Source: Promethearchaeota archaeon (GTDB lineage: Archaea; Asgardarchaeota; Lokiarchaeia; Sigynarchaeales; SOKP01). From it: a DNA stretch of 46,571 bases. The number at the start of each line of letters is the position of its first letter. Position 1 is the first letter of the stretch. A program made the translations under genes and the position numbers. Shown here one piece after another: positions 1 through 9,150 of the stretch. The notes below the pieces were generated by a model. That model was not told the DNA's origin, ran no database searches, and saw nothing but the letters and a program-made list of their open reading frames with translations. The stretch is from positions 1 through 46,571 of the forward strand of contig JAUXAJ010000003.1 of assembly GCA_030620005.1 (NCBI GenBank), written 5' to 3'.

Positions 1-1163
1 TCACGGTTCTCTTCTTCCCATGAATCTAATTCATGGAGTATTTTTGGAAATTGTGAAACTGGAACGATTACTTCTGTCGAGGTTGCGTAGTAATCCGGAC
101 TTAGTAACGAAAATCCAAAGTGATAAACTTGCCAATGGCCCTGTTCTCCGTAATACCAGTCGGTTATATTTCCCTCCTCCGCACTTGGTCCTAATTCTCT
201 GGTTGAATATTTTCTTGCTATATTCTCTAAAATCTCAGAGTTCCTTTCCAAAACTTTTTCGTCGAATGCCTCGTGAACATAAAATACGACACATCCTTTT
301 ATGTCTCCCTATGATTTGATAATGTGATCTGTCGTTATTCCCATGACTGCAGAAGGAGGAGTTAAGAAGAAGTCATATATCCCTAAATCTTTTGACCATC
401 CCATCTTGTACATTTCTTGAACCATATCTCGACATTTTTCATATCCATTTTCCTTTATAAAAAATGTTTTTCCCGAAAAATAAGATGGTTTCGGATATAT
501 TTTCATGGTAGCCTTGGTTTTCACGCCCATAGTTCCATTATCTCCAAGAAAAATTCCCATCATATCAGGCCCTAGTCCAAGTCGAACAAATGGCTTTTTT
601 ACATGCCTGCTTTCTTGAGAACCAAAAGTAATAGCTTCGCCTGTCCCTAAAACCACCTCTAATCCAACACAATTCTCAGTACATTTTCCGTATTTTGCAC
701 AGCCGCCACCGCCTCCCGAATGGTGAGATAAACCCCCTCCAATAGCGGCACACAATCCTGATCCGGGACCCATGTTTCCTGTATAAAAACCCTTATCAAA
801 AAGAACTGCATTGAGTCGTGACCAATTTATTCCGCATTGTACCGTTACTGTATGGTTTTCCTCGTCAATATCTAATATTTTGTCCATTCTTGTTAAATCA
901 AGAACGACCGTATCTTCACTTACAGGCTTGCTACCGCCCATTATTCCACATCCCCCTCCTCTGGGTAGTATTGGTGTTTTGTATTCATTGGCAACCTTAA
1001 TAATTTCAATCACGTGTTCCGTTGATTCAGGACGAACCACTATTTGAGGAATTATTTCAGGAAGACAAGGATCTATGCCTCTTGAATACGCTACGCATAT
1101 GTAATCTTTATCAGTACAATACTTATTGCCAACTATATTTGCTAATTCATCGAATAAAGCCAT
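1..1163 (-). CDS. FAD-linked oxidase (GlcD/vanillyl-alcohol-oxidase type), runs off the left edge, one in-frame TAG
   Basis: This is a flavin-dependent oxidase or dehydrogenase of the FAD-binding type 4 (PCMH) family, probably oxidising a 2-hydroxyacid or an alcohol. The FAD-binding half is clear: the PRGGGCG pyrophosphate loop lies at residues 67-73 and a glycine-rich PGSGLCAAIGGGLSHHSGG stretch at about 133-151. After 284 codons the frame meets a TAG at 309-311. The same frame then stays open to the window edge and reads as the C-terminal substrate domain (GCVVFYVHEAFDEKV, then YYGEQGHWQVYHFGF). I therefore draw one gene with an internal TAG rather than a 284-residue protein; family members are usually 450-550 residues. 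It starts with ATG at 1163. An SDR gene lies just upstream on the same strand. The substrate cannot be told from sequence. Confidence 0.8.
309..311 (-). other. In-frame TAG inside the FAD oxidase gene
   Basis: The codons around it read TCA TAG GGA GAC ATA AAA in one continuous frame, and both flanks are recognisable oxidase sequence. No insertion or frame change is needed. It may be a nonsense mutation, a base error or a decoded UAG (see the UAG finding). Confidence 0.75.
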
Positions 1164-1228
1164 AATTTTTTTCCCATAATCTAAGTTTTTTAATCTTAAT
1201 AATATTTTAATATGAAATTTTTATTCTA

Positions 1229-2245
1229 TTATTTGCTTTTTATATAACCCTTTTCATAAAACCAATCGATTTGTTCCTTAATAGCAACACGAATGTTTGT
1301 TTTTGGCATGTTTAACTCCGTCCAAGCTTTAGTAGAATCAAAAACTCGATGTTTAGCAGCCGCTACACTCTCTAATGGCGTTTTAGGGTCTTCGTGCTTG
1401 ATTTTACATGAAACAAATTCATCGAAGAACGCAAATGCTTTCGCTAATATTTTAGGAAAGGCAAGACTTGGAGCCTTTTTTCCAGCAACATCTGCAATTA
1501 AACGCAGGAAATCCCTGAACGCCATGTTTTTGTTTCCCGCAATGTATCGTTCACCCCTTTTTCCTTTCTCTATTGCTAAAACATGAGCCATCGCAACATC
1601 TTTAACGGAAACTATGTTCATGCTCGAATCAACAAATCCGGGTATTTTTCCATTCACGAAATCCTTGATGATCCTCCCCGTGGGTGTGGGCTTAATATCG
1701 TGAGGGCCAATGGGAGTTGTTGGCAATATGGTACAAGTGGGAAGACCTTTTTTGTCCCATTTTAACGCTACTAATTCTCCTAAATATTTTGACCTCTTAT
1801 AGTGTCCAGGCATTTCTTCTTTAGTTGCGAAAAGTTTTTCGTTTCCAATTGAACCGTCTTTAGGCATTCCTATGGCGCTTTCTGAACTTGTAAAAACGAC
1901 TCTTTTTATTCCCTTCTCTTCGGCTACTTTCATCAAATTGTCTGTTGCCCGTACATTTACATCGTACATTGCTTTTATCTTGTTAGGACCTGCCCAAAAC
2001 CACATGGGTAAGAATGAGTATATTGCTCCAGCGTGAATAATGTAATTACAATCGTCCATTGCTCTACTTACTGATTTAGTGTCCCTTAAATCGCCATGAG
2101 CATAATCGATCGGAAGGCCCTCAAGTGATTGAAGGTTGGATGTTTTTCTAACGAATGCTTTAATTTCGTATTTTTTTTCTAGAGCTGCACGGACAATATT
2201 TGCTCCAATAAATCCATTCGCACCAGTAACTAAAATTTTTGACAA
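1229..2245 (-). CDS. NAD-dependent epimerase/dehydratase (extended SDR)
   Basis: This 338-residue extended short-chain dehydrogenase carries a Rossmann fold that binds NAD(P). The TGANGFIGANIV nucleotide loop is at residues 7-18, GDLRD follows at 51-55, serines sit at 120-121, and the catalytic YxxxK is Y149/K153 within HYKRSKYLGE. The length is normal for the dihydroflavonol-reductase/HpnA-like branch. It lies 65 bases upstream of the FAD oxidase on the same strand, so the two may be co-transcribed. The family acts on nucleotide sugars, sugar lactones or small ketones, and the exact substrate is not visible. The gene begins with ATG and ends with TAA. Confidence 0.85.
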   Translation of the reverse strand: MSKILVTGANGFIGANIVRAALEKKYEIKAFVRKTSNLQSLEGLPIDYAHGDLRDTKSVSRAMDDCNYIIHAGAIYSFLPMWFWAGPNKIKAMYDVNVRATDNLMKVAEEKGIKRVVFTSSESAIGMPKDGSIGNEKLFATKEEMPGHYKRSKYLGELVALKWDKKGLPTCTILPTTPIGPHDIKPTPTGRIIKDFVNGKIPGFVDSSMNIVSVKDVAMAHVLAIEKGKRGERYIAGNKNMAFRDFLRLIADVAGKKAPSLAFPKILAKAFAFFDEFVSCKIKHEDPKTPLESVAAAKHRVFDSTKAWTELNMPKTNIRVAIKEQIDWFYEKGYIKSK

Positions 2246-2479
2246 ATTAGGTCACTTTCTATTTAAATAATTGTAATTAATAAAAGTATTTATTCTAATT
2301 ATTTAAGTATTTAATTTATATCAATTTAAATGGGGTTTTTCCCGGCAAAATCTAATTCCTTATAAAATTTAAAACTATCAACTCAGAAGGGTTCGTAATT
2401 GGAGGAGAAAAAAAAGTAGTTATATTAGTTATTATTAGTCGGGAAGATCCTATTTAAATGAATATTAAAACGTTCAACC

Positions 2480-3904
2480 TCATCTTTTTTCGCCTTCTTT
2501 TTCTTGATGGAGTTTCAAGACTTTTCGCTTCATTTCCTTGTAATATTCACCTTCAAGCGGATTAATCATTTGACTTAATAAAATTAATAAAACAATAGCC
2601 ATTGGCACCGTGCTTAATATTATTTTTATACCAAATAAAGCTTCAATGGGTTGTTCTATCGCCGTTCCTACTTGATTATAATTGAAAGATAACAGTATTA
2701 AACTGACTACAATAGCTATAATTTGTCCTGCTGGCACGGTAAAAAGCGCGTTTATGGCCATGTGCATGGATTCCCTTCTTCTTCCAGTATTCAACTCGTC
2801 CACATCTATCACATCGCTCATGAAAGGTTGGCCGAGTAATCCCACGCCTGCTATAAATCCATTTAGCATGATGATGATGAAATAGACTTCGACAATACCG
2901 AAAATTAAATCAATAAAAAATAGAGAAAAAATCCCTACTAAACCAATCAGAGATGTAGTGATTATAATCCTCTTTATTTCAACTTTTTTACTGAAGTGTC
3001 TTATAATAGGAATTGAAAAGAAAAAAGAAAAGTAGTTTATACCACTAATTAATAATTCCCCATTATCAATTCCAAAAAGGTATCCATATATTCTTGAGTA
3101 ATTGTTAATTAAAGTCCATGAACTTGCCACGCAAAAATTGAAAATAACAACACTCATGAAGCTCTTATTTTTAAAAGTTTGAACAAAATCGTTTTTGAAA
3201 CTCACCTTACTGAATTCATGTAATTCATGTAATTCTACTCGTTCTTTAATAGTGTAAGAGACAATTATGAAACTTATGGCCGAGACTGCCCCCATTATTA
3301 AAGTTCCTACTCTAAAAAATTCCAATCCTAAATTAAATAGAAAAGGAGTGGCTATGACTGAAATTGCAGAACCAAATTGGCCAATAGTTATATATACGGA
3401 AATATTAGTGCGTTCTGTCGTGCTTTCAGTCATTTCCGGAGGTAATGAATTAAATGAAATACCGATTATCGTTATAAAAGTGTCATACATGAATAATACT
3501 ATTAGTAATTGCAAAAATTTTATTTCTTGTCCCAAATACAAATCCCCGGGATAACTCCCTGGAAAAGGAATCCAAAATAAAACAAAACTTAAACCAAAAG
3601 GTATCGCACAATAACGTAAATAAGGAATTCTTCGTCCCAATCTATGTTTAGTTCGATCAGCGTAATAACCAAATATAAAATCGTTTAAAGCGTTGTAACC
3701 TACAAAAATAACATTCGCGATAATATATAATTCTAATCGTAGTCCAAAATATTGGGTGTAATATATGAACAAATACAGGCCTAGAACGCTTCCTAGATTG
3801 CCTATCCCGAACTGACCAAAGGTTAGACTAATTTTTTCTTTTCTTGATACCTTTCGTCCCCGTGCCAGTAATTCTGATAAATTATTATTTTTTTTTTCCG
3901 ACAA
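2480..3904 (-). CDS. GPH/MelB-type sugar:cation symporter (MFS)
   Basis: This 474-residue membrane protein has about twelve hydrophobic segments and a short soluble C-terminal tail ending in KLHQEKEGEKR. The family-typical stretch after the second helix, FIFGYYADRTKHRLGRRIPY (about residues 76-95), corresponds to the conserved D-R-T-x-x-x-x-G-RR-P loop of glycoside-pentoside-hexuronide symporters. Other MelB-like features are SFNSLPPEMT and DVIDVDELNTGRRRE. It probably imports a sugar or sugar acid together with a cation. It is divergent to the FGGY kinase gene, with a roughly 260-base AT-rich spacer between them, so the pair may form an uptake and phosphorylation unit. Confidence 0.85.
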   Translation of the reverse strand: MSEKKNNNLSELLARGRKVSRKEKISLTFGQFGIGNLGSVLGLYLFIYYTQYFGLRLELYIIANVIFVGYNALNDFIFGYYADRTKHRLGRRIPYLRYCAIPFGLSFVLFWIPFPGSYPGDLYLGQEIKFLQLLIVLFMYDTFITIIGISFNSLPPEMTESTTERTNISVYITIGQFGSAISVIATPFLFNLGLEFFRVGTLIMGAVSAISFIIVSYTIKERVELHELHEFSKVSFKNDFVQTFKNKSFMSVVIFNFCVASSWTLINNYSRIYGYLFGIDNGELLISGINYFSFFFSIPIIRHFSKKVEIKRIIITTSLIGLVGIFSLFFIDLIFGIVEVYFIIIMLNGFIAGVGLLGQPFMSDVIDVDELNTGRRRESMHMAINALFTVPAGQIIAIVVSLILLSFNYNQVGTAIEQPIEALFGIKIILSTVPMAIVLLILLSQMINPLEGEYYKEMKRKVLKLHQEKEGEKR

Positions 3905-4165
3905 TGTGATTGTTATGTTGTTTTAAGATGGTGTTCTATGAATTTTTCATTGATTTTTATATCTTACAATGGTCAACTAAATAATAAAATATAAATAATC
4001 ATAATCAAATATTATGAAAATAAGATTAATTGTTATATTTTTTGTAGAAGAATTTAATTTTTAAAAACATTCAATTATAACAGGTGTTAAACTAATCTTT
4101 TATAATTTTCTTACAAAAAATTTAACACTTAGTCGAAAATAATAAAAAATAAAAGTTTATGGAAA

Positions 4166-5674
4166 GTGGGCACTAATAAATTCATAACCATAGATATATC
4201 TTCCACCAATGTGAAAGTTGGATTAGTTTCTGATAAATTAAAATTAGATTCTACATCACTAAAAAGTCACGAATTAATAAACGAGGATGTTGATGGATTT
4301 GCGAAGCATTTTGATATGGAAGCTCTATGGAATAAGATCGTAATTTGTACAAATGAAGTATTGAAAAAAAATAAGTCTGAAGAGTTCGATATTATAGGCA
4401 TTACATCTTGTGCTCAAAGAATGGCCGTAGTTTTTGTCGATAATACCGGTGAAGTAATTCTTGGCACCCCAAATATTGATATACGTGGAATAGATTCTGC
4501 TTACCTGATAGAAGACGAATTTTCAGAAGAAGATCTTTTTAATATTACTGGACATAGCCCCTCACTCTTGTTCGGTCTGGCGCGTTTATTGTGGTTTCAA
4601 GAAGAGGAGGAAGAGCTTTACGACAAGATGGGTAAAGTATTAACGCTGGATGATTGGATTGTTTATAGACTGACTGGAAAATTTTGTTCAGATCCCACTT
4701 CTGCCTCAGATACTCAACTTTTTGACGTGAGAAAAGGGGATTGGAGTTCTGAAATCATTGAAGCGTTCGATTTTAATATGGATTTATTCCCAGAAATCGT
4801 AGACACAGGAACTATCGTGGGTGATCTGCAATCTGAGTTATTTAGTCAACTTGGAATAACGCAGAAAAATGAGATTCCAGTTATAAAAACCGGTGGAGAT
4901 ACGCAGGCAACCCTATTAGGAATGGGTGTAATTAACGAAGGAAATATGGGACTCAGTTTAGACACTACAGCCCCTATTCACTTAATTGTAGATAAACCCA
5001 CTCTCGATCCAAATTGTAATCATTGGCTCATACCCTATTCTGTTAAGGGAAAATGGATGATTGAAGCTAACGCGGGTAATACGGGAACTGCTTACGATTG
5101 GTTTAAAGAGTGCTTTTTAAAAAACTCAGATGAAGACCCAGACAGATTAATAGATATTTATCTGAAAAACCTGAAGTCTGATTCAGAAACATTTGCATTC
5201 TTAGGACCTGAAATAATGAATATCAAAGACCAAACATACATTAAGAGAGGGGTATTTGTTTTCCAGGCACCAAGCATTGTGGTGGAAGACCTTCCCAAAA
5301 TAGAAAACTTTGCAAAATCCGTTATTGAAAACATTGGTTTTGGGTTATATGAGAACCATCAATTCTTAAGTAATTTTACCCCCTCAACTAATAAAACTTT
5401 TTGCGCGGGTGGATTGTCAAAATCAAATGAGTTTTGCAAAATCTTAGCAAATATTTTGGACACCGAAATTCAAGTTCCGCAATGTAGAGATTCTGCATTT
5501 ATAGGATCTGTGATCAATGCATTAGTTGGCTTAAACCATTATCCAGACCATGAAACCATTATCAACGAACTTTTAAGTTTAGATACCTTTAAAGTCGATC
5601 CTTCAAGTGCTAATAGATACAAAAGCGTCTATAAAGAATGGAAGGGATTAAAGAATACGCTTGACAATCTATAA
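4166..5674 (+). CDS. FGGY-family carbohydrate kinase (xylulokinase/ribulokinase-like)
   Basis: This 502-residue kinase has the actin-like ATPase fold. The N-terminal phosphate loop is FITIDISSTNVKVGL (about residues 5-19). ITSCAQRMAVV and LTLDDWIVYRLTG are typical of domain I, and KTGGDTQATLLGMG (about 245) carries the expected catalytic Asp region. The adenosine-side motif FCAGGLSKSNEFCKILANIL is near 412. The length is normal. The start is GTG at 4166; an upstream ATG at 4159 is out of frame. The product is presumably a sugar phosphate for the class II aldolases further along. The sugar is not identifiable, and pentulose, fuculose or erythrulose are all possible. Confidence 0.85.
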   Translation: MGTNKFITIDISSTNVKVGLVSDKLKLDSTSLKSHELINEDVDGFAKHFDMEALWNKIVICTNEVLKKNKSEEFDIIGITSCAQRMAVVFVDNTGEVILGTPNIDIRGIDSAYLIEDEFSEEDLFNITGHSPSLLFGLARLLWFQEEEEELYDKMGKVLTLDDWIVYRLTGKFCSDPTSASDTQLFDVRKGDWSSEIIEAFDFNMDLFPEIVDTGTIVGDLQSELFSQLGITQKNEIPVIKTGGDTQATLLGMGVINEGNMGLSLDTTAPIHLIVDKPTLDPNCNHWLIPYSVKGKWMIEANAGNTGTAYDWFKECFLKNSDEDPDRLIDIYLKNLKSDSETFAFLGPEIMNIKDQTYIKRGVFVFQAPSIVVEDLPKIENFAKSVIENIGFGLYENHQFLSNFTPSTNKTFCAGGLSKSNEFCKILANILDTEIQVPQCRDSAFIGSVINALVGLNHYPDHETIINELLSLDTFKVDPSSANRYKSVYKEWKGLKNTLDNL

Positions 5675-5810
5675 ATTACCACTTTAAAATTTATAATTTA
5701 ATAATACGAATATAAAAGTATTAAATAAAAAAAATCAGTAAATATAATATTGAAAAAGCGATAAGTTAATAGACGTAGACGCTTAAAACATTAAACGAGA
5801 GGGAATTCGA

Positions 5811-6244
5811 ATGGTAAAAAAAAATATTGAATTTCACCCATCAAATTTACAACCCACAACAATTATATTATCCATTGGATAAAATAAAAGGCCAGGTGTC
5901 GCTTATTTACAGGGAGATGGAAGACATAAAGGTTAAAAAAATTTGAAGCAATACTTTCCGAAGGATGGTATCAAAAGGAAAGCGACGATACTAGTTATAA
6001 AACTTGGGTTTGGCATTCTAAAAGGCACAGCAGAGTACTTTTTTGTAAAAGCAGAATTCTCGCTCCCAATGAAACCATAGGGTTTGAATTTGAAATGAAC
6101 GTGCCTAAAAAGTGGAAGCCAAAAATTAAGCGAAGAAAATATAGCAGATGGCAATTTAATATATTTTTCTCCCACAAGACTCGTCTTAAATCTCGTCGGG
6201 CGGGTAGTTTTTTACTGCCCATAGAATATGGTCTTCAGGCTTGA
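5811..6244 (+). pseudogene. Broken arrestin-like protein gene (relic)
   Basis: No single frame is open here, but three successive frames join into one plausible protein: MVKKNIEFHPSNLQPTT, then YPLDKIKGQVSLIYRE, then KKFEAILSEGWYQKES and so on, ending in LLPIEYGLQA. The order resembles an arrestin fold: a Y-P-x-D-x-I-K-G-x-V strand, an E-x-I-K-V-K-K strand, and later a FEFEMNVP strand. The second frame change falls in a run of seven A at 5935-5941. Arrestin-like and Vps26-like proteins are known from Asgard genomes. The family assignment is inference from pattern only; that it is broken is seen directly. Confidence 0.45.
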
Positions 6245-6448
6245 AAAAATTTTTTCTATATTCTTAATGGTAAAAAAATTGTCTATTGATTCTTTAAAAT
6301 CTGATAAAAAACTTCAAAATTTACTGATAATAGTATAAAGATTAAAAAGAATAAGTTAAAGAATTTTTTTTTTAAAATAAATTCATATAACTTTAATAAT
6401 TAATTAAAATTAATTTATCGATATAAAATTTGAAAAAATTGGTAAATA

Positions 6449-6799
6449 ATGTCTAAATTTGAAAAAATTGAAGATTGCCTTTTGGAAATTGAGAATCGGT
6501 ACAATTCCTCAGAGAAAACTAGAAAAAAATTAGCGAATTACAATGACCCCATTCAAATAACGTTCTTAGACACGAATAGGAAAGTTCTTCTTCTAATTAA
6601 TAAGGATCAAGGTATTGAGGTAAAGGACAATACAGGTGACGATACGTCTCCAGTGAAAATTGATTTCTCAACTGAACAAGCAATGATAGACCTATTCAAT
6701 AAAACCATTGGAGCAGTAAAAGCTTATTCTTCAGGCAAGATTAAAATTGTTGAAGGTAAAGTGAGGAATTTAATGAAGCTTAGAAGCATCATGTTTTAA
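6449..6799 (+). CDS. SCP2-like sterol/lipid-carrier domain protein
   Basis: This 116-residue soluble protein matches the sterol carrier protein 2 pattern: a central beta sheet followed by VKIDFSTEQAMIDLFN, a short helix, and the closing GKIKIVEGKVRNLMKL (about residues 91-106), which fits the usual G-K-x-K-x-x-G-x-x-x-x-x-x-K-L signature. There is no signal peptide or membrane segment. Stand-alone archaeal SCP2 proteins probably bind fatty acyl or isoprenoid lipids. The gene stands alone between the arrestin-like relic and the dehydrogenase-aldolase fusion, and its ATG start is preceded by an AT-rich spacer. Confidence 0.6.
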   Translation: MSKFEKIEDCLLEIENRYNSSEKTRKKLANYNDPIQITFLDTNRKVLLLINKDQGIEVKDNTGDDTSPVKIDFSTEQAMIDLFNKTIGAVKAYSSGKIKIVEGKVRNLMKLRSIMF

Positions 6800-6904
6800 T
6801 TAAATTCCGATTATTTTTTTTATCTTTTTTTTAAAAAATTGTGTTTATTACTCAAAATGTTAAAAAATAGGAAAATGTGTGAAATAAATAAAAAGTGATC
6901 ACAA

Positions 6905-8590
6905 ATGATGAAAGCATTCATAACTGCAAGCATGTCTGAGGAAAGTTTAAAAGAATTAAAAAAACATGTGGAAATTACCTATGAACCTTGGAGACAAACA
7001 AAAGAACTATATTTTGACGTCGAAGAGCTCCTTGAAAAGTTAAATGGCTACGACATTTTTGTGACTGAAGCGGATGATTTGAAAAAGGCAGAATTTTTTG
7101 AAAAATCCAATGTGAAACTGGTCATATCTTGCAGGGGAGACCCTTTTAATGTTGATTTAGAAGCTGCCACAAAAAATAATATACCCGTATTAAATACTCC
7201 GCTCAGGAATGTTGATGCTGTTGCTGAATTAACTATAGGATTAATGATTTCTTTAGCGCGGAATTTACAAAAAATAGATCGAGTTTTGCATTCGGAAGAG
7301 TTTGAAATAATAGAATTTGAAGATTATGTTGAATACTTAAATGAATTTGTAGGATTTGAATTAAAGGGAAAAACGGTAGGGTTCATTGGGTTTGGTCAAA
7401 TCGGTAGGCGAGTGGCAGATAGACTAATACCTTTTGAGACTAATTTTCTAATATACGATCCATATGTACTTGAAGGGAAAGTAAAAGAATATGGAAAAAT
7501 AGTTGACCTCGATTTTCTAATGCGTGAATCTGATATTATAACCATTCATGCACACGCTACGGACGAAAATGACAAACTCATTAACGAAGATCGCATTAAC
7601 ATGATGAAAAAAACGGCGTGCTTGATAAATACATCGAAAGGAAGCATAGTAGATTACGAAGCATTGCACGAAGCATTAGAAGAAAAGCGTATTGCAGGAG
7701 CTGCGTTAGATGTGTTCCCAATGGAACCTGTAGATGAAGACAACGAATTTTTAGAATTGGAAAATGTAATAGTTACTCCTCACATAGGAGGAAATACTGA
7801 TGAAGTAGTTATTCGACAATCTGAACTGCTAGTTGAAGACATAAAAATATGGTTAAGTAATAAAGCTCCTAAACACGTGTTAAATCCAGAAGTTTTTAAG
7901 AATGGCACATCTAAAACAATTATGACTAACGAAAACATATATGAATTGAAGTGCAAGATTTTAGAAACTTGCCTGAAATTACTAAAAGATGGGCATATAA
8001 TAGGGTCTGCGGGCAATGTAAGTGTAAGAGTGAAAGATGACGATAAAGAAATCGTTTTAATCACTCCAAGCGGCGTAAATTATGTGGAAATGCAACCGGA
8101 TGATATCCTCATTTTAAACATGGACGGAAAAGTAATTGAGGGGGATAGAAATCCGTCAGTTGAGAAAAATTTACACATAGGTATATATAAATCTCGAGAG
8201 GACGTGAGTGCGATCATTCACTCTCACGGCATTTATTCGACAATATTAAGCATTCTTGATTTAACGTTACCTCCAGTCATTGAAGAATTAGTTCCCTATG
8301 TGGGAGGTGAAATCATTTGCGCTGAATATGGAGAAGCTGGTAGTCCTGAATTAGCTGCTAATGTAATTAACAGCTTGGGAGAAAAAAACGCGCTTCTCTT
8401 ACCAAATCATGGTAATTTATGTTGTGGAAGCCATTTAGAAGGAGCGTATTCCGTTTTAGAATACCTTGAAAGAGGTTCTAAAATCTATTACATGGCAAAG
8501 TTAATTAAAGAGCCTAACCTCCTCCCAGAAGATACTGTTGAGTTTGAGGAAGAAATCTTTGAGATTTTTAAAGAATCCAAAAAAATTTAG
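6905..8590 (+). CDS. Fusion of D-isomer 2-hydroxyacid dehydrogenase and class II aldolase/epimerase
   Basis: This 561-residue protein joins two enzymes. Residues 1-335 are a D-2-hydroxyacid dehydrogenase: NAD loop GFGQIG at 162-167, acid Glu274 in MEP and catalytic His293 in TPHIGG. The position that is normally the catalytic Arg in the N-x-[AS]-R-G motif is Lys245 (NTSKGS). Residues 345-561 are a class II aldolase: Glu420 in PSVEKNLH, zinc ligands His439 and His441 in HSHG, and His502 in NHG. The likely role is aldol cleavage or epimerisation of a sugar phosphate linked to reduction or oxidation of a 2-oxoacid or 2-hydroxyacid. It ends in TAG, with an in-frame TAA three codons later. Confidence 0.85.
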   Translation: MMKAFITASMSEESLKELKKHVEITYEPWRQTKELYFDVEELLEKLNGYDIFVTEADDLKKAEFFEKSNVKLVISCRGDPFNVDLEAATKNNIPVLNTPLRNVDAVAELTIGLMISLARNLQKIDRVLHSEEFEIIEFEDYVEYLNEFVGFELKGKTVGFIGFGQIGRRVADRLIPFETNFLIYDPYVLEGKVKEYGKIVDLDFLMRESDIITIHAHATDENDKLINEDRINMMKKTACLINTSKGSIVDYEALHEALEEKRIAGAALDVFPMEPVDEDNEFLELENVIVTPHIGGNTDEVVIRQSELLVEDIKIWLSNKAPKHVLNPEVFKNGTSKTIMTNENIYELKCKILETCLKLLKDGHIIGSAGNVSVRVKDDDKEIVLITPSGVNYVEMQPDDILILNMDGKVIEGDRNPSVEKNLHIGIYKSREDVSAIIHSHGIYSTILSILDLTLPPVIEELVPYVGGEIICAEYGEAGSPELAANVINSLGEKNALLLPNHGNLCCGSHLEGAYSVLEYLERGSKIYYMAKLIKEPNLLPEDTVEFEEEIFEIFKESKKI

Positions 8591-8688
8591 TTTTTTTAAA
8601 AAAAATTCTTTTTTTAACGCTTATTTTGAAAAATGTGAATGATTTAATAACTATTAAGGAAAAATTTAAATTCAATTAAATGGTTTAA

Positions 8689-8725
8689 AATTCTCATATC
8701 TGGTTAACAATTCTCATATCTGGTT
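8689..8725. repeat. Short direct repeat
   Basis: The 17-base word AATTCTCATATCTGGTT occurs at 8689-8705 and again at 8709-8725, separated by three bases. It lies downstream of the fusion gene and beside the decayed phosphoesterase. Its origin is unknown; it may be a replication-slippage product. Confidence 0.7.
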
Positions 8726-8748
8726 GCGACACTTCAGCAAAGCAAAGT

Positions 8749-8795
8749 AAGTGCCAGGAGGTTCACCGAAGGATACATGTTTAACGGTGGCACTT
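8749..8795. repeat. Inverted repeat in a locally GC-richer island
   Basis: AAGTGCCA (8749-8756) is complementary to TGGCACTT (8788-8795). A second nested pair, CACCG (8765-8769) and CGGTG (8785-8789), is an alternative stem. The stretch from about 8720 to 8835 is visibly richer in G and C than the surroundings. It could be a small structured RNA or foreign residue; no known RNA family was recognised. Confidence 0.45.
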
Positions 8796-8834
8796 AATTA
8801 GCGGTGCGAATTGCGCGCAACCTGGTGGTGTGCA

Positions 8835-9103
8835 ATGAAATTAGGACTCGATGTGAGTAGCGATAAACGAGAAGTAGGCTCAAAAGCTGTTCATGATTTT
8901 TTAAAAAACAATCAACCGATGTTTTAGCTTCACGGGCACATTCACGAAAGCCCATGTGTTTCAGGAAGTGGTATTCAATCCCGGATAAAACAATAAGCAT
9001 TCAACCTGAACAATCTGCCTATAACGAGTGTTTTTTAAATTATGTATTGATTGATTTAAAAACCAATTCGTTTGAAAAATTTGAAGTAATGAGAAAGGAG
9101 TAG
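8835..9103 (+). pseudogene. Decayed metallophosphoesterase, C-terminal part
   Basis: The frame starting at ATG 8835 reads LDVSSDKREVGSKAVHDFL, then a TAG at 8925-8927, then LHGHIHES, the classic C-terminal metal-binding motif of archaeal calcineurin-like phosphoesterases. One base later the frame is lost at ATAAAACAATA (adding one A restores it) and continues as ISIQPEQSAYNECFLNYVL to a TAG at 9101-9103. The usual N-P-G-S metal loop has become QPEQS and the N-terminal half is missing. This is a real relic, independent of the intact phosphoesterase at 19.0 kb. Confidence 0.7.
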
Positions 9104-9150
9104 AAAAAATTTTCATTAAATATTGTCTAAAAAGTTTCGAACTTTTTTTT

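Noticed and set aside
309..311. BHB intron at the FAD oxidase TAG
   Set aside because: The same frame continues directly after the TAG with recognisable protein, so no segment needs removal.
20..319. Plus-strand open frame of 99 codons at the left edge
   Set aside because: It is antisense to the C-terminal part of the FAD oxidase, which reads clearly on the minus strand through the TAG.
6905..8590. Two separate genes misread as one
   Set aside because: The frame is continuous across the linker with no stop or start signal between the domains.
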